A stretch of 64,000 nt of DNA from Ancylostoma caninum (taxonomy: Eukaryota > Nematoda > Chromadorea > Rhabditida > Ancylostomatidae). Positions 1 through 11,552 of the stretch are shown one piece after another. A program made the position numbers and the translations under genes. Where the stretch lies: assembly GCA_037903475.1 (NCBI GenBank), contig JBAJFG010000331.1, positions 1-64,000 on the forward strand, given 5' to 3'. Positions within the stretch are counted from its first letter, which is position 1. The number at the start of each line of letters is the position of its first letter. The notes beneath the pieces were generated by a model that worked only from the letters and a program-made list of their open reading frames with translations, was not told where the DNA came from and made no database searches.

Positions 1-180
1 AAAAATTCGGAAGTTCGAACATTCGAAAATTCGGAGGTACCGAAAAGTTGGAAAATCCGAATATTCGAAAATTCGGTGGCCCAGCAATACTCGAAAATTC
101 GAATATTTGAAAATTCGAGGGTCCGGATTATTCGAAAATTCGAATATTCGAATATTTTAGGCCGAAAACTCGAATACTTT
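1..180. repeat. AT-rich TTCGAA minisatellite, first block
   Basis: Imperfect tandem repeat of about 15-30 bp built from the self-complementary words TTCGAA and ATTCGAAAATTCG, with occasional spacers such as GGTGGCCCA. The block runs off the left edge, so its true length is unknown. The same satellite returns at about 1245-1580. Confidence 0.85.
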
Positions 181-326
181 GAATTGTTTTGCTTCGCAAC
201 TCTTATTTCAGTTCCATTTTCTCGCTGAAGAACCATTCCAATTGAAATCACAGGCCAATTTCTCATTTCAATCTTAATTTTCCTAACAACCTGCGCATAT
301 CTTTGTACGAGTCTTGTATTTGACAG

Positions 327-407
327 GCGCCAACCGCATTTGGAAGTTTTGAAACTGCAATTCTGCGAATTATACGACGTTGGCGACGATCACCTCTCCG
401 GCAAAAC
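327..407 (+). CDS. Candidate internal exon, leucine-rich-repeat-like
   Basis: An 81-nt stretch lies between a fair acceptor (TTTGACAG) and a GTGCGT donor. In one frame it reads LEVLKLQFCELYDVGDDHL, which fits the cysteine-type leucine-rich repeat of F-box/LRR proteins (LxxLxLxxCxxxxDxGxxxL). No neighbouring exon could be joined; upstream exons would lie outside the window. The match is one repeat long and could be chance. Confidence 0.22.
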
Positions 408-1240
408 GTGCGTATGTGTTTTTCTAGATACTTGAAAAACCAGTGATTTTAACTAAACTTTCGATTATTCAAGCCTTTCCTCTAGAACTATGTAAGTGTA
501 CTGCAAACTACAATAATAACTTTTACACAGCATTCTTCCTTATATTTAGCTGACTTCCGACTACTGCTCCGTTGAAACTCTTCCTAAGTACATAATCGTC
601 AATTGTGGAATTCGAAGTTGACACAATATCTTGAGATCCTCTTATTAACCTTTCTGCTCAAACATACTCCGACTTCTTGTTATAGAAGTTCTGTTGGTCT
701 TGACATTCAACGTACAAGCATGCACCGGATAAACAAAAGTAATAATGGGAAACGGGGTAACGCAGTGTTTTTTTTTACATCGCTGACTTATTTTTATATC
801 GCTGACTTGCTCTTTTGTTAATAGCTGGAAGTTCATTCATGATCAAAGTAACTGACTGAACCACTGCACCCAACATTGTTTTTACCGCGTCAATACCCCT
901 ACATTCGCTATCATGGCTCGTTTTTTTTAAACTACAGCATAGAGATATTAAAAAAAGCCTTTTTACGGACGAAGGGTGTCACCCACATCCTTTGATGATG
1001 ATTACAGACCTCAAGAGAGATAGGCGTCCCTAAGCTTAGGAATTCTAACCAGTTGCAATTTTAAAACTGATAAGGGACAAACTCCACAGCAGCACAAGCT
1101 TTCACTTATGAAAAAGTTGCGAGCAATTCCAGAACGGCAAATGAAACTTACTACCCGAAAACTTTGTTGCCCGCTGTGATTGGGAAACATATCGCGTTGT
1201 TCGCCTACATACATGGGTGAAAAATTTTTTTTACCAAATG
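408..1240. other. Unannotated stretch
   Basis: AT-rich non-coding-looking DNA. No exon with convincing splice sites, RNA gene or terminal-repeat element was seen. Confidence 0.4.
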
Positions 1241-1244
1241 GAAT

Positions 1245-1580
1245 GATATTCGAATAAATATTCAAACATTCGATTATTCAAAAGTTCGAATATTCGAAAA
1301 TTCGATGGTTCGCAAAAATTCGAAAGTTCAAATATTCGAAAATTTGGGATCTCTAGACATTCGAAAATTCGGTGGGCCCAAAAATTCGAAAGTTCGAATA
1401 TTCGAAAATTTGGGATCTCTAGAAATTCGAAAATTCCAATGTTCGAAAATTCGGTGGGCCCAAAAAATTCGAAAGTTTGAATATTCGAAAATTCGACGGT
1501 TCGCAGAAATTCGAAAATTCGAATATTCGAAAATTCAGAGGCTCCTAGAAATTCGAGCATTCGAAAAATATTTTCGAATG
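1245..1580. repeat. AT-rich TTCGAA minisatellite, second block
   Basis: About 335 bp of the same TTCGAA / ATTCGAAAATTCG repeat as at the left edge, with a higher-order unit that includes GGTGGGCCCAAAAATTCG. Because the unit is nearly its own reverse complement, similar frames are open on both strands. These frames are not genes. Confidence 0.88.
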
Positions 1581-2360
1581 TAAAACTCTAGTGCAAAGGG
1601 GGCCTCGTGAAATTTTGGTTTTTCAAAGGGAACTTCGTTTTGATTCTGGCCTGGGGAAGACCTTGTGCCGGGGCCTGCAAAAGCGTAAGGTCGCGAATGT
1701 GTTAAGAAGAAGTGACTGGTACCGAATCAGTTTGTCACACATCCATCGATTGGAGCTCTCAAGGCGGGTAGCACAGAGTATCGATCAAAAGCTTAGGCGT
1801 GGGTGTATATAACGTGATTGCAGTGACTTTGTGAGTGCATAGGGGTTAGCTATGCACCTAATGGAGCATGGCAAGCCAAATAAGGATTCCGTGGCTACCA
1901 CTGGCAACGATCGATACGTATCAACCGAGAGCACAGGTATTTCCTGAGTGCATAGCCGATCGGTTCGGGAGAAAAGGACTTGATGCGACAGTATCGCCGC
2001 GAGTACACGTTAAAGGAAAGCTAAAGGGACATGAGTCGTGGATATCGATCATGTTACGTATATCACGCAAGTCCATTGATCTGGTAGAGCAACTAGAATC
2101 TACGGATCGCCGCAGGATTCATTGGAGAATGAAAATTTTTCAGTTTCTCCTGGATCCCTTTCGGTTTTGATCTCTCGCGCCAAATTTCTTCCACTTTGTT
2201 GTAGTATCGTGCTCGCATCAGGTTATGTACTGGTAGCGAAGAAGTTCAAGCTGTGTTTTCACATTTGTAGAATGAGTGAGTTCACAGAATTGCAGTAGTT
2301 GGGCACATCACCATCTCAAGGTGACTATATGGAACAGTACAGGAGGCAAAACACCACAAC
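1581..2360. other. Unassigned flank of a retroelement remnant
   Basis: No domain recognised. It precedes a gag-like reading frame and may be the decayed 5-prime part of the same LTR element. No intact LTR pair was found. Confidence 0.3.
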
Positions 2361-2368
2361 TGATTCAA

Positions 2369-3700
2369 AGGTAAGCATAGGGTCAGACAAAACAAAAGTG
2401 TTCTGTCCAATGTTTACGAGAAAGTATTAAGTAAAAAGTTCAGGACAACCAACCCCATTACAAACGAAATAATTGAAATGGTCACCAGACAAATTAAAGT
2501 GTCAAGCGAGATGATTCTCAACGCTTTTATAGAAAGAGAACAAGGCCAAGCAGACACAGACGTAGAAGGAGGCATAATTGATATTTTGAAGACATCTAAT
2601 GTGACGGAGGTCGATCAGTTGGAAATCTGTCTAGGTGATCGATTAAGAGAGCTATAAGGTGCAGAAAGGGCGAATTAGAGAAAAGGTGCAACGAGATGGC
2701 GAACACATCGGGAGAAAATGAAGGTACTGTAGCAAGCATACAGGATTACGTTAAAAAACAGGGTGTCCAGGGACAGAACCTGACGAAAAAGATGAATGTC
2801 AGCATGGGACGCACACATACTACTGGCAATGACGCAAAAAAAACTCAGAAAGGATAAAGGCAGCGGCCACGTGTGTGGGGCACAGATGAGGAAGTAATTA
2901 ATTCCTGAACCGCCAGTGAAATGGCTGACAACAGAGAGAGCGAAGTCCACCAGTAAGCGATGAGCGGCTCAACGCCGAACGGGAGATGGTCATGAAACGA
3001 TAAGACCAGTAGGGTGTATGGAAAGCCTCATTCTTTGCCACAGAGGAGAGGAACCAAAATGAAGGACATGCTAATCAAAAGGGGAACGAAGTACGAAGAA
3101 TACCAGTACCCGCGCAAGTGGCGGACACAGAGAAGCAACTTTTACAGTGTGATAACTGCGGTAAATACGTACATATGGCTAGGGAATATAGAAACATCCC
3201 AAAGCGTGAACCAAGAAAGTATACGCCAGTCCCTAACAGGAGTAATGACGTCAGACAAGGAAGATCCCTTCCTGCGTGCGTTGACAGTTTTGCCTACAGC
3301 ATTTCAATAAGTGAGGCATTGCAAGCAACAAATGGTGTATTTGGGCAGAAGTCAATAGCGGATATTTAAATGATGAGCAGAAAGGTGAAGGCTTTGTTGG
3401 GCAGATGTCAATAACGGATATTTAAATGATGAGCAGAAAGGTGAAGGCTTTGTTAGATACTGGATCGGAAACGTCTATTGACTCTATTGGTGTTTTTCAA
3501 AAGGCTCATTCCGAGGTGTTAAACATGAGAAGCTATTGTCGCTGGGACCCTGTCGTTGTAACCGCTGCCGTATCCGCAGAACTCACACGTATCAGCACCT
3601 ATTGCTCGCACCCATACCGCTCTGAACAGGGACTTACATGCCCCCGACGAGGGTATCCCCACATAAATGACGGAGTGAACTTCGAGATTATATAAGTGAA
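2369..3700 (+). pseudogene. LTR-retrotransposon gag-protease remnant
   Basis: Broken + strand coding pieces lie in the order expected for gag then protease. A frame at about 2369-2656 (charged, gag-like) and another at about 2696-2858 are separated by stops and frameshifts. At 3147-3190 a zinc knuckle CX2CX4HX4C is visible as CDNCGKYVHMAREY, with the last cysteine changed to tyrosine. At 3445-3475 the frame reads KALLDTGSETSI, the active-site DTG of a retropepsin. No reverse transcriptase or integrase follows. Ty3/gypsy or BEL/Pao origin cannot be separated from these pieces. It is clearly inactive. Confidence 0.6.
3356..3471. repeat. 58-bp tandem duplication in protease remnant
   Basis: Two adjacent, nearly identical copies of about 58 bp, each containing GATATTTAAATGATGAGCAG, lie directly before the DTG protease motif. 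The duplication introduces stops into the gag-protease frame, so it arose after or during decay of the element. Confidence 0.8.
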
Positions 3701-3835
3701 AACGGTCCACACTGATATTCAAGAATGTGCTCGTCAACACTGCATGGTTTTTCTTTACTGAATCTGTTCAGAAGCTGTGCATGCATCGAATGCTAGGGTG
3801 GTTCTATCCCGGAGCCTCATTTATTATACAGTCTG

Positions 3836-4350
3836 TCCGAAACGACGAGTCCCTTCAGCCGGCGGGAGACCTCATGGCGACGCGACTGCGTCGCGTCCAT
3901 CTTGGCACTGTACATCGAATTGACCAGCTGTTGAGATCAACGCAGCCACGTTCAATCGACGAAAAAGTTGATTTTCTTTGTTTTTATCCACTGTCGTAGT
4001 TTTTTTAGAATATGGCATTATATATCAGGCCGTTGCTTATCTGAGGCGGTTTTGAACGTTTCTTTTTTATTTGAATGTGTTTTTTTTGTAGTTTCTACTA
4101 TGGCCACAGAAAAAACACATTCGAATAAAAAAGAAACGTGCAAAACAGCCTCAGGCAAGCAACGGCCTGATATATGCTCATATATCCAAAGAGAAACTAC
4201 AACAATGGATGAAAACAAAGAAACCCAACCTTTTCGCCGATTGATCGTTGCGGCGTTGATCTCAATAGCCGATCAATTCGACGTACAGCGCCAAGACGGT
4301 CGCGCCTCCATGAGGGTTCCCGCCGGCTGAGGAGACTCGTCGTTTTGGAT
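3836..4350. mobile_element. Foldback (long inverted repeat) element
   Basis: The left arm starts CGAAACGACGAGTC and the right arm ends with the inverted GACTCGTCGTTTTGG. Matching inverted blocks (CCGGCGGGAG, CATCGAATTGACC, TGAGATCAACGC, ATATCAGGCCGTTGC, TTATTTGAATGTG) occur in mirrored order to the centre near 4100. The whole 0.5 kb can fold into one imperfect hairpin. It carries no transposase and sits beside the MULE pseudogene. Confidence 0.8.
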
Positions 4351-4486
4351 GGACTGTAAGTTTATTCGTGGACATTGTAGACTCTTGTTCTTTTATCGCT
4401 TAGCTTTCGGTGATACTGATATAATTCGTGACTGTCAAAACTCCTGGACATTTAGGTGCCTCTTCTGCATGCTGTTGCCACAAAAA

Positions 4487-5310
4487 AGACGGTGCAGAGT
4501 TACACAAGGATTTTCGAGACTGTGCGACAAGAATTTCGAAAAAGCAGCTATAAATGCTTCAAAGAAAACTTTCGATAAGGCAGAATTGGAAGGGTGTGGA
4601 TGGCACTTATCACAAGCTTGGACAAGGCAAAGGGACAGCATGGGCCTCCGCCAATATGTGCATGAAGTGAAAATGTGCAAGCATGTTGCTATTTGGTGGA
4701 GCACTTTGAAAAGTACATGAGAATCTATAGTTATGCGAACATGGTAATTTTACAACTGATTTTATCAATTAAGGACTTCCTTTCCTACCAGTGGACTTAG
4801 TAAAGAAGGTACCCGCTATATATCGTCCGCCGTTGCCAGTGGAACACGAGGCGTACACAAAATGCCAAGAGTTTCTGTCATATCTGCACTCGACGTAAAT
4901 CGACGGGCCATTCAAGGGACTGTGGTGGTGTAAATGGAACATCACTGGCTTTCCACTAGGAACCTTGCTGAAGCTTTCCACAGGCGGGAACCAAACTGGA
5001 GAACACAGCGCAGTACCTAGTTATGTGACGTATCTGGTTACACCCACCTTCGTAAACATCTTGGATGTCAAGTAGATCCGCATTTCAAAACCCTCTTGCA
5101 TTGCGTTTCGCTTGCGCCGTTCCAACCTTAGAGCCAACTTCAAGTTACGACGACTAGAGCAGGTACGAGAAGAATCAATTCAATTTCCAACAGCTGAACT
5201 TCACTACAAGCTTTCTGCGCTTCCAGCTACCGACAGAAGGTCGCCGCCTTCGAAAACAGGACAGGGGAAGGCGCATCAGGGTTGCTCAGTGTATGAAAGA
5301 TTTTGAGCGG
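4487..5310 (+). pseudogene. MULE (Mutator-like) transposase remnant
   Basis: The first exon piece reads NFEKAAINASKKTF then GCGWHLSQAWTRQRDSMGLR and WWSTLK, the C/H-x-SQAW...LGLR...WW pattern of the MULE transposase core. A 61-bp GT-AG intron (4713-4773) joins it to LPFLPVDLVKKVP, then PPLPVEHEAYTKCQEFLSYL and DGPFKGLWWCKW. After a frameshift near 4945 the conserved TRNLAEAFHRR follows. There is an in-frame TAA at 4896-4898. The C-terminal part decays from about 5050. Dead copy; no flanking terminal repeats were identified. Confidence 0.68.
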
Positions 5311-5989
5311 CTACGAGAAGTCAACGGGATCTGCATGAACACATCCGACATCACCATCTACTGCCGACGTTGTCTCGCTTCACCTCAGGAAAATCGATTT
5401 GAATCTCCAAATCTTTCAACCTATTTACCATCTAATGATTTCGGTGCTCAAGCACATTGTGAACATTATGAATTGTATATTTATAATACCACCACAATAA
5501 ATATTATTGTCCTTCCACGATTTCCTCCAAAATTTTCATCCATAAAAGTTCTTTTTCTTTAAAACTGCTTTTCAACCACCACCACCAACCCACCACCTGA
5601 AACCTATCGCCCGCTTCCCTCCCTTCCCCCGCCCGTATCCCATCCACCATCCATAGAAGAAATTTTCCAACCCCCACCCCCTTTCCCCCCTGAAAGCCTT
5701 ATTCATCCCATCCGTCAACCAATACTTACAAATCAATAGATAGGCTTCTTCTGCATCCATGGCTAGCCTGCCCTAGTGGTGCCCTCGAGCAATCCATCCT
5801 GCACGCGCTAACTGTATTGGTCATGATTGCGTATATCAATTAGAGTTAACTTGTTTGCAAGATAAACTACTTCATGCTGATTCCATGCCCTTCTTCTATT
5901 TCATACTTATTCCATATTTTCTTCTTCTTCCTTCTCCGTTTTCTTCTTGGCCTTCCACACTTCCATCTCCTTGTTACTCATCAGAGATA
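5311..5989. other. Low-complexity pyrimidine-rich stretch and spacer
   Basis: About 5571-5720 is a C-rich, CCACC/CCCTTCCC-type tract on the + strand; the rest is unremarkable AT-rich DNA. The open frames across the tract are compositional artefacts. Confidence 0.5.
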
Positions 5990-6097
5990 GCGGATTATCC
6001 GTATCCGGTTATCCGTTTTGCCGTTATCCGTAGGTTTTGGCCTATCCATTATCCGCACCGTCATCCGGGCTTTTGTCGCCGGATAACGGTGCGGATA
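5990..6097. repeat. TTATCCG cluster, copy 1
   Basis: Repeated TTATCCG / CGGATAA words in both orientations, able to form a hairpin. A related block with the shared segment TTGGCCTATCC...ATCCGCACCGT recurs at 8858-8945. Confidence 0.6.
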
Positions 6098-6239
6098 AGG
6101 CGAAAAATAGTAGCCTCATTTCGAAAGTTCTCAACAGACGATGATCTCCATTCCGAGAGGTACTACTCAATCTAGCACATTTTACGTCATCAGTGGTTTA
6201 CAATTTTACCAAAAACAAGTGCTCTTTTTCATGTTTCAT

Positions 6240-6375
6240 GGGTCGTCCCCCAGACAAACTTTCGGAACTTCCGCGGAGCTTGTTCGGAACTTTCGAGGGT
6301 GACCCGACGGAAGTTCCGAATAAGCTCCGCGGAAGTGCCGAACTGGCTCCGCGGAAGTTCCGAAATCGAACAGGA
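6240..6375. repeat. Short foldback with TTCCGCGGA words
   Basis: Inverted copies of CGGAACTTCCGCGGAG and CTCCGCGGAAGTTCCG surround a GC-rich centre, giving a strong hairpin of about 130 nt. No coding content. Confidence 0.65.
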
Positions 6376-6827
6376 GTGACGTAATTTAGATCTAGTTTGG
6401 AAAATTGTTTATATAAAACTATAATCTGGACATTATAGAATCAATCATAAATCGAGTAATAAGGTGAAATCGGCCAACATGGAGTTATGAACACCTCCAT
6501 ACCCGATACCAAAAATCATAGGATCATGAATCCCACCACAGATCGTTCCACCACGTAGCATTAATTGCATTTCTAGGGCTTCGTTTTCTGGAGATGAGCC
6601 TCAACCAGGTTTGCCCTCTGACTGTGCTTCGTATCTGCATCAGATTTCAACTTCATTGATAATAGCTATGCTATGCACCCCAAACCAGCACAAACGTTCG
6701 GGACGATTAACCTTTGAATACCTCACCTTTGTGCTGACACGTAAAGAGACGGACACGTATCATCTCAAGCTACTAATGTGACAATCAAGTAGACAAGTAT
6801 CTAATTGTCAGTGGAAACTTGTTTTTA
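6376..6827. other. Unannotated stretch
   Basis: No exon, repeat or RNA gene recognised. Confidence 0.4.
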
Positions 6828-8639
6828 CTAGCGCCCCTTCGGGACGCTAGAAAGTGGGGTGGGGCAGCCACTCGAGACATGTGCAAAAGCTCCACACGTG
6901 CAAAATGCTTAGAAAATTAGCGAATAAGCAAAATTAATCATTAACTGAGCTCAAATTCAAAAACCTTCCTGTAAGTTACGTATAAGAGAAGCAGAACGAA
7001 TCTTCCAATGGGCCCAAACATGAAGTCCTTCATATGAGTTGAGTATGCGAATGAGAAGTTCGTTCCCCATCGTATGGCGTATTCGTGCGTATTCCTCACT
7101 ACCGGGCCAACGCAGACGCGTTCTCCATCGGCGGAACTGTATCCTGCCGTACCCCACATTATTGGACAAAGCGAAATTGTATCCGAGTGTTTTCCACACT
7201 ACTGGGCCGCAGCGGACTTTTCTTCATCGGTGGACCCGTATTCTGGCGCGATCTTCACACATTAGGCCTGAACCGTATCCTGGTATTCTCCACTTTACTG
7301 AGTCACAGCGGACCAATCCTATGTTGGCGGACCCGTATCCTGGTGTTATCCATACTACTGGGCCACGGCGGGCCCTTCCTCCATCAGAGCGCCCATTCTG
7401 GCGCCTTCCTCACAGTTAGGGCAAGCCGGATCCGTTCTCCAGGGGCGGGTTCGCATCCTGTCATTCTCAACACTAAAGTGAACCCGTATCCTGGCGTCCC
7501 CCACACCACTGGGCCACGGTCGGCCCGCCCTTTCTCCATCGGTGGACCCGTGTCATGGAGTTTCTCGCACCACTGGGCCACGGCGGGCCCTTTCTGCATC
7601 AGAACGCCCGCATTCTGGCGCCTTCCTCACGGTTAGGGCAAGCCGGATCCGTTCTCCAGGGGCGGGTTCGCATACTGTCATTCTCAACACTAAAGTGAAC
7701 CCGTATCCTGGCGTTCCCCACAGCACTGAGCCACGGCGGGCCCTTTCTCATCGCTGGACCCGTGTCATTGAGTTCCCCACGGCACTGGGCCAAGGTGGGC
7801 CCTTTCTTCATCGGTGGACCCGTGTCTCGGCGTCCCCCGCATCACTGGGTCACGGCGGGCCCTTTCTCCATCGGTGGACCCGTATCTTGGCGTTCCCCAC
7901 AGCACTGGGCCACGGCGGGCCCTTTCTCCATCGGTGGACCCATGTCATAGAGTTTCTCGCACCAATGGGCCAGGCGGGCCTTTTCTCCATCGGTGGACCC
8001 GTATCTTGGCGTCCCCCGCTCCATTGGGCCATAGCGGGCCTTTTCTCCATAGCTGGACCCACCTCATGGCGTTCCCCACAGCACTGGACCACGGCGGGCC
8101 CTTTCTCCATCGGTGGACCCGTTTCTTGGCGTTCCCCACAGCACTGGGCACGGCGGGCCCTTTCTCCATCGGTGGACCCGTATCCGTATTTAGTTGAGTG
8201 GATATACAATGTCATGCCTTCCTATTTAGAGGCGATGCGGCAATAGCACCCACCAGACGAGGCGACCGCGTAGGTCCACCCTCCCGAGCTTCCGAGACGC
8301 GGCAGCCTTCATAGCACCCGTCCATCTCTTCCTCCAAGTGCACTCAGCGTCGCATCAGTGGAAGGCTGGTTTTCCTGCTGCGTATATTGTGCAGCCTGAA
8401 AGCTCGTAAACACTTCCTCACTCCTATGCGGCGAGACCGCCAGCGAAGGTGATGAAATCACCATCCCGTGCATGCGGGAGAGCCAGCAGTGACGTAATTT
8501 CGGGTCCCGAAGCAAACGTGTCTGCGTCCATGGAAATCGGCCATTTCGCCACACAGTCTGCGCCTCAAGATTGCGGTGTTTATGAGCGCCGCTCCGTATC
8601 TCTAACCGCTCTAGCCCCCTTACGGCGCTTTGTTTAATA
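6828..8639 (+). mobile_element. Composite 60-bp-VNTR element, copy A
   Basis: One end is the hairpin CTAGCGCCCCTTCGGGACG followed by CTAGAAAGTGGGGTGGGGC; the other end is CTCTAGCCCCCTTACGG then CGCTTTGTTTAATA. Between them lie an AT-rich arm (about 6880-7060), a tandem array of about 60-bp units (about 7060-8185) and a unique arm of about 430 bp. The same ends and order recur at 13065-14588 (inverted) and 30461-32204, which defines the element. Read on the opposite strand it begins TCTATTAAAC after A and ends with a hairpin and CTAG before T. That is compatible with a non-autonomous Helitron, but this is only a hypothesis. No transposase or Rep/helicase frame is present. Confidence 0.8.
7060..8185 (+). 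repeat. 60-bp minisatellite array of copy A
   Basis: Units resemble GGGCCCTTTCTCCATCGGTG + GACCCGTATCCTGGCG + TCCCCCACACCACTGGGCCA. Many units are exactly 60 bp; others carry small indels or a variant with CAAGCCGGATCCG. Because 60 is a multiple of 3 and the unit is GC-rich, several frames on both strands stay open. Confidence 0.9.
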
Positions 8640-8857
8640 GATGGCCAACTCTAGTTACTATACTTACACCTCTTCATAATGACGCCATGCTCAGCGTCGT
8701 GTTCAGAATAGCGAATTTTGATAACAAATAAAAGGAAGAATTTGTGCTAATTCTTCTCCACAATATTCATATCGTATCTCACCTCCATCGTTATTAATAT
8801 TGTATTTATCATTATTATCATTCTATTGTAGAATATGGTGTTTTGTAGCATCTGCAC

Positions 8858-8945
8858 CACATATCCATTATCCGTTATTCGGTCATTTTTGGCCTATCCG
8901 TCATCCGCACCGTTATCCGGGTCGTGGAAAATCTCGTATCCGCTC
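8858..8945. repeat. TTATCCG cluster, copy 2
   Basis: Related to 5990-6097: ATCCATTATCCG, then TTGGCCTATCCGTCATCCG and CACCGTTATCCGGG. No coding content. Confidence 0.55.
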
Positions 8946-9439
8946 ATCCCTGTTGCTCATCCGTCTGATTGGATTCTGTGGAGCGAACTGAACAACCCCT
9001 GAGAGGAGAGCCCTTTATATAGAATTTGACTAGTGCTAAACTTTTGGCTATAAACGGCTATTGAGGACAACACGACTTAAACGAGGACGAAAAATCAAAG
9101 CAACCAGCTACATTCACCCTCAGGAGCCTTGAAAAATTGGCGATGGAACTCTACATCAAGAAGGGAGAATTGAGAAGTAGGAGCATTAGATTAACTACAA
9201 ATGGAATTTGAAAGCTGATGCTATATTTAGTTGGTGCAATCCATGCACGTCAGGTAACTATGCAAATCTTCAGTGAAACTAGTTTTGGAGTTTCTAGAAC
9301 CCCTAAATATGAGGAATGTTGAACGATTACAAATTGGTTTGCTGGAAGGAGTTCTTCTAGTGTTCGTCGTTCTTTTCGATCACTAGTATGAATCTTGTAG
9401 GATTCACCTTCCCCAGAAACATTTGCTAATCTGAGGGGA
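8946..9439. other. Unannotated stretch
   Basis: No exon, repeat or RNA gene recognised between the TTATCCG cluster and the second minisatellite array. Confidence 0.4.
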
Positions 9440-11320
9440 CTTTACAGTGCTCTGATTTTATCCACGTCATTCTCAACTCGGAGGATCCCTTCTTTGAAGT
9501 AATTGTAAGAGGCGGGTTCCCTACGACCTTCTCAACACATTGGATCCTCTCCTCGAAACCCCAAGCAACACTGGTCCCTGTGGCCTTCTCAATTCGGAGG
9601 ATCCCCTCCTCGAAATCCCCATGCAACGCGGGTTCCCTCCACCCTTCCCAATTCGGAGGATCCCCTAATCCAAAATCCCATGCAAAGAGAGTTTGCTCCG
9701 GCCTTCCCAACTCACAGGACCCCCTCCTTGAAACCGCAAGCAGATCCCTGTGGCCTTCTCAATTCGGAGGATCCCCTCCTCGAAATCCCCATGCAAAGCG
9801 GGTTCCCACCACCCTTCCCAATTCGGAGGATCCCCTCCTTGAAACCCCAAGCAACACAGGTCCCTGTGGCCTTCTGAACTCGAAGGATCCCATCATTGAG
9901 GTAGCTATGCAACGCGGGTTCCCTACGACCTTCCCAACTCATGGGATCCCCTCCTCGAAATCCCCATGCAGCGCGGGTTCCCTACGACCTCCCCAACTCA
10001 TAGGATCCCCTCCTCGAAACTACAAGCAACACAGGTCCCTGTGGCCTTCTGTTTGGAATTCGGAGGATCCCCTCCTCGAAATCCCCATGCAACGCGGGTA
10101 CCCTACGACCTTCTCAACTCATAGGGTCCACTCCTCAAGAAACCCCAAGCAACACAGGTCCCTGTGGCCTTCTGAACTCGAAGGATCCCCTCCTCGAAAA
10201 CCCCCGAAAGATGCGGGTTTTCTGCGACCTCCTCATCTCGAGTGATCCTCTCCTCAAAATCCCCATGCAACACAGGTCCCTGTGGCCTTCTCAACTCGGA
10301 GGATCCCCTAATCCAAAACCCCATGCAACGCGAGTTTCCTCCGGCCTTCCCAACTCATAGGATCCCCTCCTCGGAATCCCCATGCAATGCGGGTTCCCTA
10401 CGACCTTCTCAACTCATAGAAACCCCTCCTTGAGATCCTCAAGCTATGGAGGTCCCTCTGGTCTTCTCAACTCGGAGGGCCCCTTCATTGAAGTAGCTAT
10501 GCAACGCGGGTTCCCTACGGTTCCTTATGACCTTCTCAACTCATAGGGTCCACTCCTCGAAACCCTAAGCAACACAGGTCCCTGTGGCCTTCTCTATTCG
10601 GAGGAACCCCTCCTCGAAATCCCCATGCAATACGGGTTCCCAACGACCTTCCCAACTCATAGGACCCCCTCCTTGAAACCGCAAGCAGGTCCCTGTGGCC
10701 TTCTCAATTCGCAGGATCCCCTCCTCGAAATTCCCATGCAACGCCGGTTCCCTACGACCTTCTCAACTCATAGGATCCCCTCCTCGAAATCCCCATGCAA
10801 CGCGGGTACCCTACGACCTTCTCAACTCGAACGATCCCCTCCTTGAAGCAGTTGTGAGACGCGAGTTCTCTTCGACCCTTCTAACTCGGAGGATCCCTCC
10901 ATAAAAATCCCCATGCGACCTGGGTTCCCTCCAGCCTCCTCAACTCGGAGGATCCCTTCCCTGAAGTAGTTATGAGAGGCGGGTTCCCTACGGCTTCCTC
11001 AACTCGAAGGATCCCCTCCTTGAAGCAGTTGTGAGATGCGGGTTCACTTCGACCTTGCGAAATTGGAAGAACCCTCCGGTGAAATCCCCGTGCAACGCTG
11101 CTTCCATTGGACCTTCTCAACTCGTACGATCCCCTACTTGGAACAGTAATGAGACGGCGGTTCCTCACCTTCTCAACTCGAAGGATCCTCTCCTTGAAGT
11201 AGTTGTGAGAGGCGAGTTCCCTTCGACCTTGCCAAATTGGAAGACCCCTGCAGTGAAATCCCCATGCAACGAGGCTTCCATTGGACCTTCCCAACTCGGC
11301 GGATCACTTCCTTAAAGTGG
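9440..11320 (+). repeat. Second 60-bp minisatellite array
   Basis: About 30 units of roughly 60 bp (GGATCCCCTCCTCGAAATCC + CCATGCAACGCGGGTTCCCT + ACGACCTTCCCAACTC...), unrelated in sequence to the 7060-8185 array. Sub-types alternate (GAAACCCCAAGCAACACAGG versus GAAATCCCCATGCAACGCGG; TTGAAGTAGTTGTGAGA in the right part), so the array has higher-order structure. Open frames of up to about 220 codons are by-products of the repeat. Confidence 0.9.
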
Positions 11321-11329
11321 TTGTACTCT

Positions 11330-11552
11330 GACAACAGTGCAGCACGAACGCAGCCCCAACGCAGTAATGGTTTGGTTGGAAACGCTAGTAGCAAGGGTTC
11401 CCAGTCGCTGCCATCCTCCCCTCCATTGCTGCTGAAGGGATGAAAGCTCGAGCAGAAATGGAGGGGAGGATGGCAGCAACTGGGAGCGGTTGCTGCTAGC
11501 GTTTCTAACCGAACCACTACGGCGTTCGGGCTGCGTTCGTGCTACACAGTTA
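11330..11552. repeat. Foldback terminal arm of second array
   Basis: Inverted repeat: GTGCAGCACGAACGCAGCCC...GGTTGGAAACGCTAG...CCATCCTCCCCTCCATT and the mirrored AATGGAGGGGAGGATGG...CTAGCGTTTCTAACC...GGCTGCGTTCGTGCT. A diverged copy lies at 61185-61405, again next to units of the same minisatellite. Array plus foldback therefore form a second composite element type. Confidence 0.8.
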
